From Zhongshania aquimaris (lineage in GTDB: Bacteria; Pseudomonadota; Gammaproteobacteria; Pseudomonadales; Spongiibacteraceae), in the NCBI RefSeq assembly GCF_019312595.1, contig NZ_JAHWDQ010000002.1:434001-498000 (forward strand): 64,000 nt of DNA. The letters run 5' to 3'. Shown piece by piece: positions 17,725-25,907 of this stretch; the first letter of the stretch is position 1, and the number at the start of each line of letters is the position of its first letter. The position numbers and the translations under genes were made by a program. The notes under the pieces were generated by a model that ran no database searches, was not told the origin of the DNA, and saw only the letters and a list, made by a program, of their open reading frames with translations.

Positions 17725-19617
17725 TTACAGTTCGGTTTCCAAGGCCTCAAGCTCTTCTTGAATCGCCAGCCACTGCTCTTCAGTTTCGTCATTTTGTTCG
17801 CGCAAGCTGGCTTGTTCTGCCAGTAATTTCTTCAGTTTTTCTTTATTGCTGTCATTGTATAAGTTGCTGTCCGCAAGCTGCTCTTCAATTTGAGTCAGTT
17901 GGTCGCTGAACTTTTGCATACTTTGTTCGAGCTTTTTAAGCTTTGATGTCAGCGGTGCCAGCTGGGCGCGGCGAGCGGCGGCCTGTTGGCGCGCTTGTTT
18001 TTTGTCGACCAGTGGCGCGTCGTTGTCGGTAGTTGCCTCATTGCTTGTTGGCGCGCTTTTGTCGCGGTTAAGTAGCCAGTGGCGGTAGTCTTCAAGGCTG
18101 CCGTCGAAGGGTTGTGCCTGCCCTGCATCGACAAGCAGAAACTCATCGACGGTGTTTCTTAGTAGGTGGCGGTCGTGGCTGACGAGAATTACCGCGCCTT
18201 CAAAATTTTGTAGCGCTGAGGTCAGTGCGTGACACATTTCCAAGTCGAGGTGGTTGGTTGGCTCGTCGAGCAGCAACATATTAGGCCGTTGCCACACAAT
18301 AATGGCGAGGGCCAGGCGCGCCTTTTCACCGCCGGAAAAATTCTCGCAGCTCTGCTCGGCATGTTTGCCGTGGAAATTAAAACCGCCAATAAAATTACGA
18401 ATTTCCTGTTCGCGTGCATCTGGGCGCAGGCGTTGCAATTGCAGTATTGGGCTGGCGCTTAAGTCTAAAGACTCCAGTTGATGCTGATGAAAATAGCCCA
18501 TGTGCAGGTGTTCACCTTGCTGGCGCTCGCCCTGAATGGGCTGCAGAGTACCGGCAAGGGTTTTCATTAAGGTGGATTTGCCCGCGCCATTGGCGCCAAG
18601 CAGCCCAAGTCGGGTACCTGGGTGAATGCTGATATTCAGCTTATTCAGTATTGGACTGCTGTAGCCCAAGGTAGCCTGCGACAGCGAAAGCAAGGGGTCA
18701 GAGAATTGCTTGGGTTCGTAGAAGCGAAAGTTAAAGGGCGAATCGATATGCGCCGGTGCAATATCAGCCATCCGCTCCAGCGCTTTTAAGCGGCTTTGGG
18801 CCTGCTTGGCTTTGGTGGCTTTGGCGCGGAAGCGTCGTACAAAATCTTCCATGTGGGCGCGAACGACCTGTTGTTTCTCAAACGCTTGTTGCTGCTGGGC
18901 GAGGCGTTCGCTGCGCTGGCGCTCAAAGGCGGTGTAGTTGCCGCGGTAGCGGGTCATGGTCTGTCTTTCTAAATGAACTACGTGGTCGCAACATGCGTCG
19001 ATAAAGTCGCGGTCGTGGGATATTAGAAACAAAGTCCCTTCGTAGCGGTGCAGCCACTGTTCAAGCCAGAGGCTGGCATCGAGGTCCAAGTGATTGGTTG
19101 GCTCGTCGAGCAACATCAAATCTGATGGACACATCAGCGCCTGTGCTAAATTTAAGCGAATGCGCCAGCCGCCGGAAAAGTCGTTAACCGGGCGTTCCAG
19201 CTCTGCTAGCTTGAAACCCAGGCCGGTGAGTAAGCGCTCAGCGTCGCTGCGAATTTGGTAGGCATTGATCAGGTCTAATTCGCCGTGTAACTCGGCAAGG
19301 CGATGATCGTCATTGCAGCTCGCTATTTGTGCTTCAATATTGCGGAAACGGTGATGGCCATCGATAACGTAGTCGATGGCGCAGCGATCGCTGGCATCAA
19401 CTTCCTGCCGCATTTGCGCGATTTGCCATTGCGCTGGAATGTTAAGCTCGCCGCTGTCTTGCACAAGCTTGCCACACATGAGCTGGAACAAGCTGGATTT
19501 ACCGGTGCCGTTAGCGCCAACGAGGGCAATATGCTCACCGGGATTAACGCGAAGGTCGACCGATTCGAGCAAAGCTTTGCCGCCGCGTTGTAAACTGAGG
19601 TTCTGGAGTTCAATCAT
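17725..19617 (-). CDS. yheS: ABC-F family ATPase YheS
   Basis: A protein of 630 residues with two ABC domains and no membrane segments. Walker A motifs are GANGTGKSS near residue 34 and GANGAGKST in the second half. Signature motifs are FSGGWRIRLNLAQAL and FSGGEKARLALAII, each followed by LLLDEPTNHLDL. An interdomain linker (near 245-300) and a C-terminal coiled coil (SKLKKLEQSMQKFSDQLTQ) are present. The sequence tracks E. coli YheS (637 residues), including GNYTAFERQRSERL. ABC-F proteins act on the ribosomal E site rather than in transport. The gene is divergent, by 33 bp, from the TIGR02444 gene. Confidence 0.94.
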   Translation of the reverse strand: MIELQNLSLQRGGKALLESVDLRVNPGEHIALVGANGTGKSSLFQLMCGKLVQDSGELNIPAQWQIAQMRQEVDASDRCAIDYVIDGHHRFRNIEAQIASCNDDHRLAELHGELDLINAYQIRSDAERLLTGLGFKLAELERPVNDFSGGWRIRLNLAQALMCPSDLMLLDEPTNHLDLDASLWLEQWLHRYEGTLFLISHDRDFIDACCDHVVHLERQTMTRYRGNYTAFERQRSERLAQQQQAFEKQQVVRAHMEDFVRRFRAKATKAKQAQSRLKALERMADIAPAHIDSPFNFRFYEPKQFSDPLLSLSQATLGYSSPILNKLNISIHPGTRLGLLGANGAGKSTLMKTLAGTLQPIQGERQQGEHLHMGYFHQHQLESLDLSASPILQLQRLRPDAREQEIRNFIGGFNFHGKHAEQSCENFSGGEKARLALAIIVWQRPNMLLLDEPTNHLDLEMCHALTSALQNFEGAVILVSHDRHLLRNTVDEFLLVDAGQAQPFDGSLEDYRHWLLNRDKSAPTSNEATTDNDAPLVDKKQARQQAAARRAQLAPLTSKLKKLEQSMQKFSDQLTQIEEQLADSNLYNDSNKEKLKKLLAEQASLREQNDETEEQWLAIQEELEALETEL

Positions 19618-19650
19618 GATGGGGCGCGATTATAGCGTGAGTACCGAGTA

Positions 19651-20160
19651 ATGAACGAAAAATGTAATGCCGGTGAGAATTCACCTAAAAAGACGCAAAG
19701 TACTCTATGGGAGTTTGCGCTGGCGGCTTACGCGGAGCCCATAATACAACGGCATTGCCATTATTTGCAGGACCATTATCAAATGGATGTGAATATCTTG
19801 CTGGCTGCCGGATTTTGCGGCCGCGAAGGGCGGCGCTGGACAAGTTCGCTATGCGGGGAATTGATAGATTTGGCGGCCCCCATTCGCGAGCGTTATGTGC
19901 TGCCGCTGCGCGCTTTACGCAGGGAGGCCGAGGCCAATGCTGGTTTATATGGCGCGCTGAAAGCGGCGGAGATCGAAGCGGAGCGCGTGGAGATTGACGC
20001 GCTATGTCATCATGTAGCGATAAAAACCGCCGCGAGCGAGGGGGATGCTCCTTACTTGGACAATATATTGACTTACGCCGCGTTGGTTAAGGGCGTAAGT
20101 CAATACGATCTTGCTCCGAAATTTAAAGAAATAGCGGAAAAGTTTGCCGATATTCCCTAA
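19651..20160 (+). CDS. TIGR02444 (DUF2390) family protein
   Basis: A helical cytoplasmic protein of 169 residues with the family core LWEFALAAYAEPIIQRHCHYL near residues 19-39, VNILLAAGFCGREGRRW near 48, and PIRERYVLPLRALRREAE near 77. The function is unknown. In Pseudomonas it is likewise next to the yheS-type ABC-F gene. The start lies only 33 bp from the divergent yheS start, and its last four bases overlap the end of the convergent AlgP-like gene. Confidence 0.82.
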   Translation: MNEKCNAGENSPKKTQSTLWEFALAAYAEPIIQRHCHYLQDHYQMDVNILLAAGFCGREGRRWTSSLCGELIDLAAPIRERYVLPLRALRREAEANAGLYGALKAAEIEAERVEIDALCHHVAIKTAASEGDAPYLDNILTYAALVKGVSQYDLAPKFKEIAEKFADIP

Positions 20161-20981
20161 AAATCGTCGAATAGGCTGGCAAGTCGGTCGCCGGCCTTAT
20201 CTGGATGGCTGGGGATATCGCTCATCCGTCTCACTCGTCGCTTCGGCGGAATGTAGTCCTCTTTTTCGACTGGGGCGACGACTTGTTTGACAGCAGCTGG
20301 CGGGGGTGGCGATGTCACTGGCGTATCGGTGTCGGTGCTCGCCGTGACATTACTATTTTTCTCGCTAGACTTCTCTTCTTTTGATGACGCGCTAGGTTTT
20401 GCGGCCGCACTGGTAGCTTTGGGTTTCTCCGCTGCGGCTTTTGCTGCCGGGGCTTTCGCTACTGGCGGTTTCTCCGTGTTTGGTTTTTTTACTGCTGGCT
20501 TCTCTGTTGGGGCCTTCGCCTTTGGCGCCGCCGGTTTGCTAGATTTTGCCGCTGGTTTTGCCGAGGGAGCCGCCTTTTCTGGCTTCTTGAGCGACTTTTC
20601 GGTATCGATAATCGCCTTTAGTACGGCTTTTTCTTTGCGGATGAGCAATTTTTGTTCAAATACCTTACTGCGTATATGCGCTAGCTCCGCTTGGTATTTA
20701 TCAAAATTGGCTTGATGGGTGTCGATGCTAGCTTGGTTGCGAGCTTGAATGCTGGGCTTTGCGCCCTGTTGTTCTTTTAGACGCTGTTTAGCCTGAGTTA
20801 GCTGGTCGCGGGTTTTGTCTATCCGTGATTTTTGAGAAACCTCTTCCTTTTCAAGAAGTAACAGCTCTTTTTCAAGTGCTGCGATGTGCTTTTCCCTAAG
20901 CGAGTGCAATTCGGATTGCAGGTTTTGCAGCTCAACAAGTGGGGTTTTGGCCGTTCTACTCTTGTTTTTATTACCAATCAT
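20157..20981 (-). CDS. Coiled-coil protein with Ala/Pro/Lys-rich tail (AlgP-like)
   Basis: A protein of 274 residues. Residues about 15-130 form a highly charged coiled coil. Residues about 135-215 are a low-complexity tail with repeated AKPAAKSSKPAAPKAKAPTE-like units, resembling eukaryotic histone H1 tails. A short basic C-terminus has PPKRRVRRMSDIPSHPDKAG. Pseudomonas AlgP (AlgR3), a histone-H1-like protein linked to alginate, sits in the same neighbourhood between the yheS-type gene and an FKBP gene. Homology is inferred from architecture and synteny, since low-complexity sequence does not prove descent. DNA binding is plausible, not shown. Confidence 0.7.
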   Translation of the reverse strand: MIGNKNKSRTAKTPLVELQNLQSELHSLREKHIAALEKELLLLEKEEVSQKSRIDKTRDQLTQAKQRLKEQQGAKPSIQARNQASIDTHQANFDKYQAELAHIRSKVFEQKLLIRKEKAVLKAIIDTEKSLKKPEKAAPSAKPAAKSSKPAAPKAKAPTEKPAVKKPNTEKPPVAKAPAAKAAAEKPKATSAAAKPSASSKEEKSSEKNSNVTASTDTDTPVTSPPPPAAVKQVVAPVEKEDYIPPKRRVRRMSDIPSHPDKAGDRLASLFDDF

Positions 20982-21176
20982 GAGATTTAACCCTACAAAT
21001 GTTCAAAAAAACATCAATCTGCATTATACAAACTTGTCGCAGAGAATCTATCTCCCCAATCAATAGGATTTATCTCTTGGGACACTGTGTCTGCAGGAAC
21101 GCTTGTGGCAGACTACGGTCTGAGTATGCATGTCGAATTCGCGACAGTATTTTTTCTTCATAAATAAGGTAGTTAC

Positions 21177-21884
21177 ATGAATAAGACACTGGTTTGTGCG
21201 GTGGTAATGAGTGGTCTGCTAACGGCTTGTGGTAGTGAAACTTCGTCTAAGGCTGACTTGAATACTGAAATTTCGAAAGTGAGTTACGGTATCGGCGCAA
21301 ATATTGGTGCGCGATTCGGTGATGACCTTCCCTTAGATGTAGATGCCTTCAGTGCAGGTGTGCGCGATGCCCTTGCTGGCGGCGAGCTGCAGATGAGCGA
21401 AGAAGAGATTATGAGCACGCTGCAAGAGTATCAGCAGAAGCAATTAGCAGTTCGTCAGGAAGAAGCGCAGGCGGCCGGCTCTGAGAATCAAGCAGCAGCA
21501 GATGCGTTCTTTGCAAAAAATGCCTCTGTGGAAGGTGTGAAGACGACCGAAAGTGGTTTGCAGTATCAAGTGTTGACCGAAGCTGAGGGCGCAAAACCTG
21601 GCCCCGACGATACAGTAGAGGTGCATTACCACGGTACGTTGCTCGACGGTACGGTATTCGACAGCTCTTATCAGCGTGGTGAGACGGTAAGTTTTCCAGT
21701 TGGCGGTGTAATTCCTGGTTGGACTGAGGCATTGCAGATGATGCCAGTTGGTTCTAAGTGGAAATTATTTATTCCACCAGCCTTGGCTTACGGTCCAGGT
21801 GGTGCGGGTCAAATGATTGGTCCAAATTCAGCGTTAATTTTTGATGTTGAATTAATTAGCATTGCCGGTGAAGACAAAGAGTAG
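21177..21884 (+). CDS. FKBP-type peptidyl-prolyl isomerase, lipoprotein (Mip/FkpA-like)
   Basis: A protein of 235 residues with a lipoprotein signal, MNKTLVCAVVMSGLLTACGS, where LTAC is the lipobox. A dimerisation domain of FKBP_N type follows (VSYGIGANIGARFGDDLPLD, near residue 38), then the FKBP fold from about 120 (DTVEVHYHGTLLDGTVFDSS; GGVIPGWTEALQMMPVGSKW; PALAYGPGGAG). It should assist folding of envelope proteins in the periplasm, anchored to a membrane. It is monocistronic with its own terminator. Pseudomonas has an FKBP gene in the same spot beside algP. Confidence 0.93.
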   Translation: MNKTLVCAVVMSGLLTACGSETSSKADLNTEISKVSYGIGANIGARFGDDLPLDVDAFSAGVRDALAGGELQMSEEEIMSTLQEYQQKQLAVRQEEAQAAGSENQAAADAFFAKNASVEGVKTTESGLQYQVLTEAEGAKPGPDDTVEVHYHGTLLDGTVFDSSYQRGETVSFPVGGVIPGWTEALQMMPVGSKWKLFIPPALAYGPGGAGQMIGPNSALIFDVELISIAGEDKE

Positions 21885-21906
21885 TCGATAGATATTGCTC
21901 AAGTAG

Positions 21907-21932
21907 AAAAGGCCCCATGTGGGCCTTTTTTA
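21907..21932 (+). terminator. Intrinsic terminator of the FKBP gene
   Basis: Stem AAAAGGCCC and GGGCCTTTT with a 5-nt loop, followed by further Ts, 23 bp after the FKBP stop. This is a textbook rho-independent terminator. Confidence 0.93.
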
Positions 21933-22132
21933 TGCTCGGCTTAGTCACGTGATGCGGTAATCACGGTTTTACTCCTGTCATCAATACCCCCGCCTAGTTT
22001 CGATTCCTCTGTTTAAATCGGCGATCGCTTGTGCAGGGTGAGCGTTAATCTGTATCAGTAGCTTGAGGTTCTCTGTAATCGCCAAGAGTCATCGCTAAGA
22101 AATTCCTTGTGCAGCCCTCTGTGCGGTACCGT

Positions 22133-23536
22133 TCATTCAAAGCGAGATAAGGTGGCGAATGTCCAATTCCGGAGTTGCTGGATTTCGGCTGCGCTCGATT
22201 TCGTTCCTGGCAAAACGTCGCAGGTATGAGGTTGACGATCAAACCACAGTTCAGCTTGGTCGCTGCGGGACAGTTCCGGTGCGGTGGCCAGCCATATCAT
22301 GGTGTCGGCCCCCATTCGGCCATCGCGCATAAAGTGTTTTAATTTTTTATTGAAGGCCGGCAGGGATTTGGCGACACCTGGTGTGGCAGCCCAGCCGGGA
22401 TGCATGGTGTAGTAACTCGTCTTACCGGTGCTTTCCTGGCTCATGTAAAGCAGGGCTCGTTTGGCGCGAGCATAGGCCTTGCTGCCGTCGTATGCTTCGT
22501 TGCGGAACTGCAAGTCATCGAGATTTACGCCTTGGAAATATAAACCGCCAGATACTACGTTGATAACGCGGCTGGCATCTGTGAAATGGCCGTCTAATAA
22601 TTTGCTAAGTAGTACTGGGGCAAGGAAATTTACCGCCAGTGCCTGCTCAAACCCTTCTGCGGTTTCCTCTCGTGTGGCAAATAATGCGCCGGCGTTGTTA
22701 ATAAGAACGTCGATACGAGGCTGGGTTTGTAGGATTGCTTTAGCGGCCGCAGACGTAGCATGCAGGGAGCTAAGATCGGCTTCAACAATATGAAGTGAAT
22801 TTGTTTCGCAGCCGCTGAAGTTTTGAATATCGGTGGCTGCTTGCTGAAGTTTCTCTCCGTCGCGTCCTATTAAGATCAGCGTCGCCCCTAATCTCGATAG
22901 TTCGCAAGCCGCATCTAGGCCTAAGCCAGCGGTTGGGCCGGTGATCGCGACGACCTTGCCGTCCATTCTGTTGGAGTGGGACTTGCGCGGCTGTGAGAGA
23001 TAGCCGCGTTTGCCAAAGCCGAGAGCCGCGGGGACGACGAGCTTGTCGCAAATGTCATTTTTTAGGCGTCTGCTGGCGGGAGCGTCAGGATTGCTAAGCG
23101 CGACCTGAAGTCCGTTTACGGCCTTAGTGCCGATGCGCTTTAGCAGTGGCTTGAAAATCCAGAGGGTAGACGGTTGCAGCCAAGCTAGATCGAGTTCGGC
23201 TCGGTAATCAATACTCGTGCGATTCTTATTAAGTGCGGTAAGGGTAATGGTATCGAGGGCGCTGAAATTGTCACCTACGCCTTCTAATATCAGTTGCCGC
23301 GGCTGTTCAATTGCGATTTGACGGTAGTGCATTGCTGCCTGCTTATTCGCTGGCAACTTGAGTAAAATTTCATACTCGGTGCCGACTTTGGGGCTGCCCG
23401 GAGTGAGTTTGCGCGAGCGATAAACGCCGGGATCCCATTGTTCGATAGTTGAAAAATCTTTCAGGTAGGCAAAGCAGTCTTCGATTGGTCGGTCTACGAC
23501 GATGGCCTCATTCAGAGTGTATTTCATCGGTGTCAT
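22133..23536 (-). CDS. SRPBCC domain-SDR fusion protein
   Basis: A protein of 467 residues. Residues about 1-145 are an SRPBCC (polyketide-cyclase/START-like) domain: YTLNEAIVVDRPIEDCFAYL, then DFSTIEQWDPGV. Residues about 190-460 are a short-chain dehydrogenase: VVAITGPTAGLGLDAACELS is the Rossmann glycine motif, INNAGALFATREE the NNAG motif, and AYARAKRALLY fits YxxxK. The SDR half resembles retinol-dehydrogenase/WW-oxidoreductase types. SRPBCC domains bind hydrophobic ligands, so the fusion may present a lipid-like substrate to the reductase (inference). Start could be codon 1 or the Met at codon 4. It marks the change from conserved synteny to accessory catabolism. Confidence 0.82.
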   Translation of the reverse strand: MTPMKYTLNEAIVVDRPIEDCFAYLKDFSTIEQWDPGVYRSRKLTPGSPKVGTEYEILLKLPANKQAAMHYRQIAIEQPRQLILEGVGDNFSALDTITLTALNKNRTSIDYRAELDLAWLQPSTLWIFKPLLKRIGTKAVNGLQVALSNPDAPASRRLKNDICDKLVVPAALGFGKRGYLSQPRKSHSNRMDGKVVAITGPTAGLGLDAACELSRLGATLILIGRDGEKLQQAATDIQNFSGCETNSLHIVEADLSSLHATSAAAKAILQTQPRIDVLINNAGALFATREETAEGFEQALAVNFLAPVLLSKLLDGHFTDASRVINVVSGGLYFQGVNLDDLQFRNEAYDGSKAYARAKRALLYMSQESTGKTSYYTMHPGWAATPGVAKSLPAFNKKLKHFMRDGRMGADTMIWLATAPELSRSDQAELWFDRQPHTCDVLPGTKSSAAEIQQLRNWTFATLSRFE

Positions 23537-23735
23537 CTCGCTGCTCGCCGTGGTGCACGGGTGGGGTGTTGGTATCGCTGAGTGTTACGAGTGTGCCGAG
23601 TTTCCGGATCAATAAGATTCCTGGATGGCGCGATTTTGTGGTAGTTCGATGTTTTTAGCGGATTGAGATGGGGTTTTCGATGGGAGGGGTGTTGGCGGCC
23701 TTAGTTATTATTTGTATGCCGCCTTTAGGTGTTAA

Positions 23736-23846
23736 CTAACTGATCTCAGGAATAAAAAGTGTCAGTACGACCATAATGCCAATGAGAATTGCTAAGTGTG
23801 TATTGAGTGTGTTTTTCAGAATAGCGTCATCCGTGCTAATAGACAT
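23736..23846 (-). CDS. Candidate 36-residue single-pass membrane peptide
   Basis: The minus strand from ATG at 23846 encodes 36 residues, MSISTDDAILKNTLNTH then a hydrophobic stretch LAILIGIMVVLTLFI and the end PEIS. An excellent ribosome site, AGGAGAG, lies about eight bases upstream of the ATG. The layout of polar N-terminus, one membrane span and very short tail is typical of bacterial small membrane proteins. It lies 200 bp upstream of the SRPBCC-SDR gene on the same strand. No family is recognised. Support rests on the strong ribosome site and the membrane-span pattern; conservation has not been tested. Confidence 0.55.
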   Translation of the reverse strand: MSISTDDAILKNTLNTHLAILIGIMVVLTLFIPEIS

Positions 23847-24709
23847 AGTCTTCTCTCCTGTCGAAGTGTCTAAATTATTATCTAGAAATTATGGCGTGAT
23901 CGGCCATGGATTTACTTGGTATTAGTTCGTGAAATTTTCGTGATCTAGGGCTTGATATAGCAACAGCGCATAAGAGCTAGCGGTGGATATATTAATCGAC
24001 ATGATATATGCCTTATAAGGGTGCATAACTTGTCGGCGAACTGAATATTGATTGTGTAAAGGTGGGTATCGTTTCCAGTTTTTCATGCACAGATATTTGT
24101 TTTAAGAAAACAATAGAAAAAACAAATAGTTAACTATTTGGAATAGCCCTGAGTCCCAAGACGGAGCAATGTTTGTGTCGCCTGATCTCAAGTAATAGTA
24201 AACATTGTCGTGAGTATTCGATACCTTATAGAACGCAGTGCTGATGACATTCATCGAAACCTTGTATAACACGCGCGGCTTGATGCATTATTGCCAGCCT
24301 GCATCCAATAGTTGTGAGTAGTCTCTCTGGATAAAAAGCATTGTCTGCCATTGGGGTTTGTGTTTTTACTAATTATATAATTTAAATAATAAATATTTAT
24401 TCAGGGTTTAATGTATCCAAATTTGGAATCGGAGTTAGGTTTTCTTTACCTAAAAATTCTTATTTTCAAATTTTTGGGGCTTGGCGGGAGCTGCATATAA
24501 AGGCTTATGCTAGGGTGTTGGGGGTCGGTAGTGAGAGTTCGTCGAGATACCGGCTATCACGTTATATAAATATATTTTGAAACTTGTTGGTGATTTGCTA
24601 GGCGCGACTTCTGCTGTTCGGTAATTTTGTGATCGGATATGCGCGGCTTTAAGGGTTGTGCTAATTCTTAAGAGTGCCCGGGTAATGTAGGCACTCAAAA
24701 GATAGGTTC
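23847..24709. other. AT-rich intergenic region without a convincing gene
   Basis: This stretch of 863 bp lies upstream of the small peptide ORF and downstream of the epoxide hydrolase gene, both on the minus strand. It contains AT-rich blocks (around 24360-24480) and no reading frame with plausible protein features on either strand. The only longish frame, 24510-24698 minus, has no ribosome site or recognisable motif. It probably holds the promoter of the small ORF and decayed sequence. Confidence 0.5.
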
Positions 24710-25870
24710 CTAGCGCAAGCTCGCAAAAAACTGCTGTATATCACAGAGTAGCACTTCTGGCTCTTCCATCGCTGCAAAATGTCCGCCGCTCTCCATGCGC
24801 GATATTTGCTTTAGGTTGTAGTAATGATTTATCCATGCCTCGGGTTGGCATAGTATTTCTTCTGGAAAAATGGCAATGCCACAGGGCGCTTCCACTACTG
24901 GCTCGCGGTTATGTGATGGCGCCCACGGCCGGTGCGCCGCCTCGTAGTAGTATCTAGCCGAAGTGCCAAAGCTGTCGGTTAGCCAGTAGAGCATGACGGT
25001 CGTGATTAAGTCGTCTTTTGAGAATCGACTTTCTACGTTGCCGCCGCAGTCGCTCCAATCCCGTCGCTTTTCTAAAATCCACGAACACAGTCCTACCGGT
25101 GAATCACTCAAGGCATTGGCCAGGGTTTGCGGGCGCGTCGTTTGCAGTGCAAAGTAGCCACCCCCATCAGTAAAGAAATTTACATTCTTTTCTGCAATGT
25201 CCATTTCCTCTTCGCTAAAAAATGATCCATCGACGGTGCCACCGCTAAAGGCATCAAGCGGTATCATAGTAGTGAAGTGAGCGCCGATTAACTTGTCTGC
25301 GTACTTGTGACCCAGCTGCGCTGTGATGATGGCGCCCCAGTCGTGGCCATGGGCGGCGAATTTTTTATAGCCTAAACCGTCCATAAGTTTTACGAAAATA
25401 TCGGCGGTGCTCTCAAAGTTAATGCCAGTGGTGGTGAGGGGGGTAGAAAAGCCGTAGCCAGGTAGCGAGGGGATGACCACATCGAAAGCATCCGCCGCAT
25501 CGCCGCCGTAGGCCGCGGGGTCGGTAAGTGGGTCGATGAGTTTTTGGTAGTCCCAGAACGTCCACGGCCAGCCGTGGCTCAGCAGCAGCGGTGTCGACGA
25601 CGGGCCCTTACCTTTTTTATAAAGGAAATGAATAGTAAGACCATCTATTTCTGTTTTGAAGTGTTCGAACCGATTCATTTCTTCTTCGTGTTTGCGCCAG
25701 TCGTAGTCTTCACGCCAATACTCAACTAATTCAGTTAAGTAATTGGTGTTGGTGCCGTATTCCCAATTGCTGTTCCCAAAGTCAGGAGTGATTCGTGCAT
25801 TCTTTAATCGTGACGCTAGGTCATCTAGGCGTGATTGGTCTATGTCGATTACGAAACGTTCAATATCCAT
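24710..25870 (-). CDS. Epoxide hydrolase (EHN plus alpha/beta hydrolase)
   Basis: A protein of 386 residues. The N-terminal EHN domain (RLKNARITPDF; LTELVEYWREDYDWRKHEEE) precedes an alpha/beta-hydrolase fold with oxyanion motif SHGWPWTFWDY near residue 98 and nucleophile D177 in FAAHGHDWGAII. The general-base His is in MESGGHFAAMEEP near the end. This is the microsomal/juvenile-hormone epoxide hydrolase family, which opens epoxides to diols by an ester intermediate. It lies 37 bp downstream of an aldehyde dehydrogenase on the same strand, so the two probably form an operon for oxidising an epoxidised or terpenoid substrate. Confidence 0.88.
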   Translation of the reverse strand: MDIERFVIDIDQSRLDDLASRLKNARITPDFGNSNWEYGTNTNYLTELVEYWREDYDWRKHEEEMNRFEHFKTEIDGLTIHFLYKKGKGPSSTPLLLSHGWPWTFWDYQKLIDPLTDPAAYGGDAADAFDVVIPSLPGYGFSTPLTTTGINFESTADIFVKLMDGLGYKKFAAHGHDWGAIITAQLGHKYADKLIGAHFTTMIPLDAFSGGTVDGSFFSEEEMDIAEKNVNFFTDGGGYFALQTTRPQTLANALSDSPVGLCSWILEKRRDWSDCGGNVESRFSKDDLITTVMLYWLTDSFGTSARYYYEAAHRPWAPSHNREPVVEAPCGIAIFPEEILCQPEAWINHYYNLKQISRMESGGHFAAMEEPEVLLCDIQQFFASLR

Positions 25871-25907
25871 ATTCTGATCTCAAAATGTATTTATACGAGG
25901 CTCTACA

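Noticed and set aside
20287-20715. Plus-strand frame of 142 codons rich in Ala, Gly and Phe opposite the AlgP-like tail
   Set aside because: It is the antisense of a low-complexity Lys/Pro/Ala repeat, which keeps both strands open; no ribosome site.
24510-24698. Minus-strand frame of 62 codons in the long intergenic region
   Set aside because: No ribosome site, membrane or domain features; AT-rich intergenic DNA gives such frames by chance.
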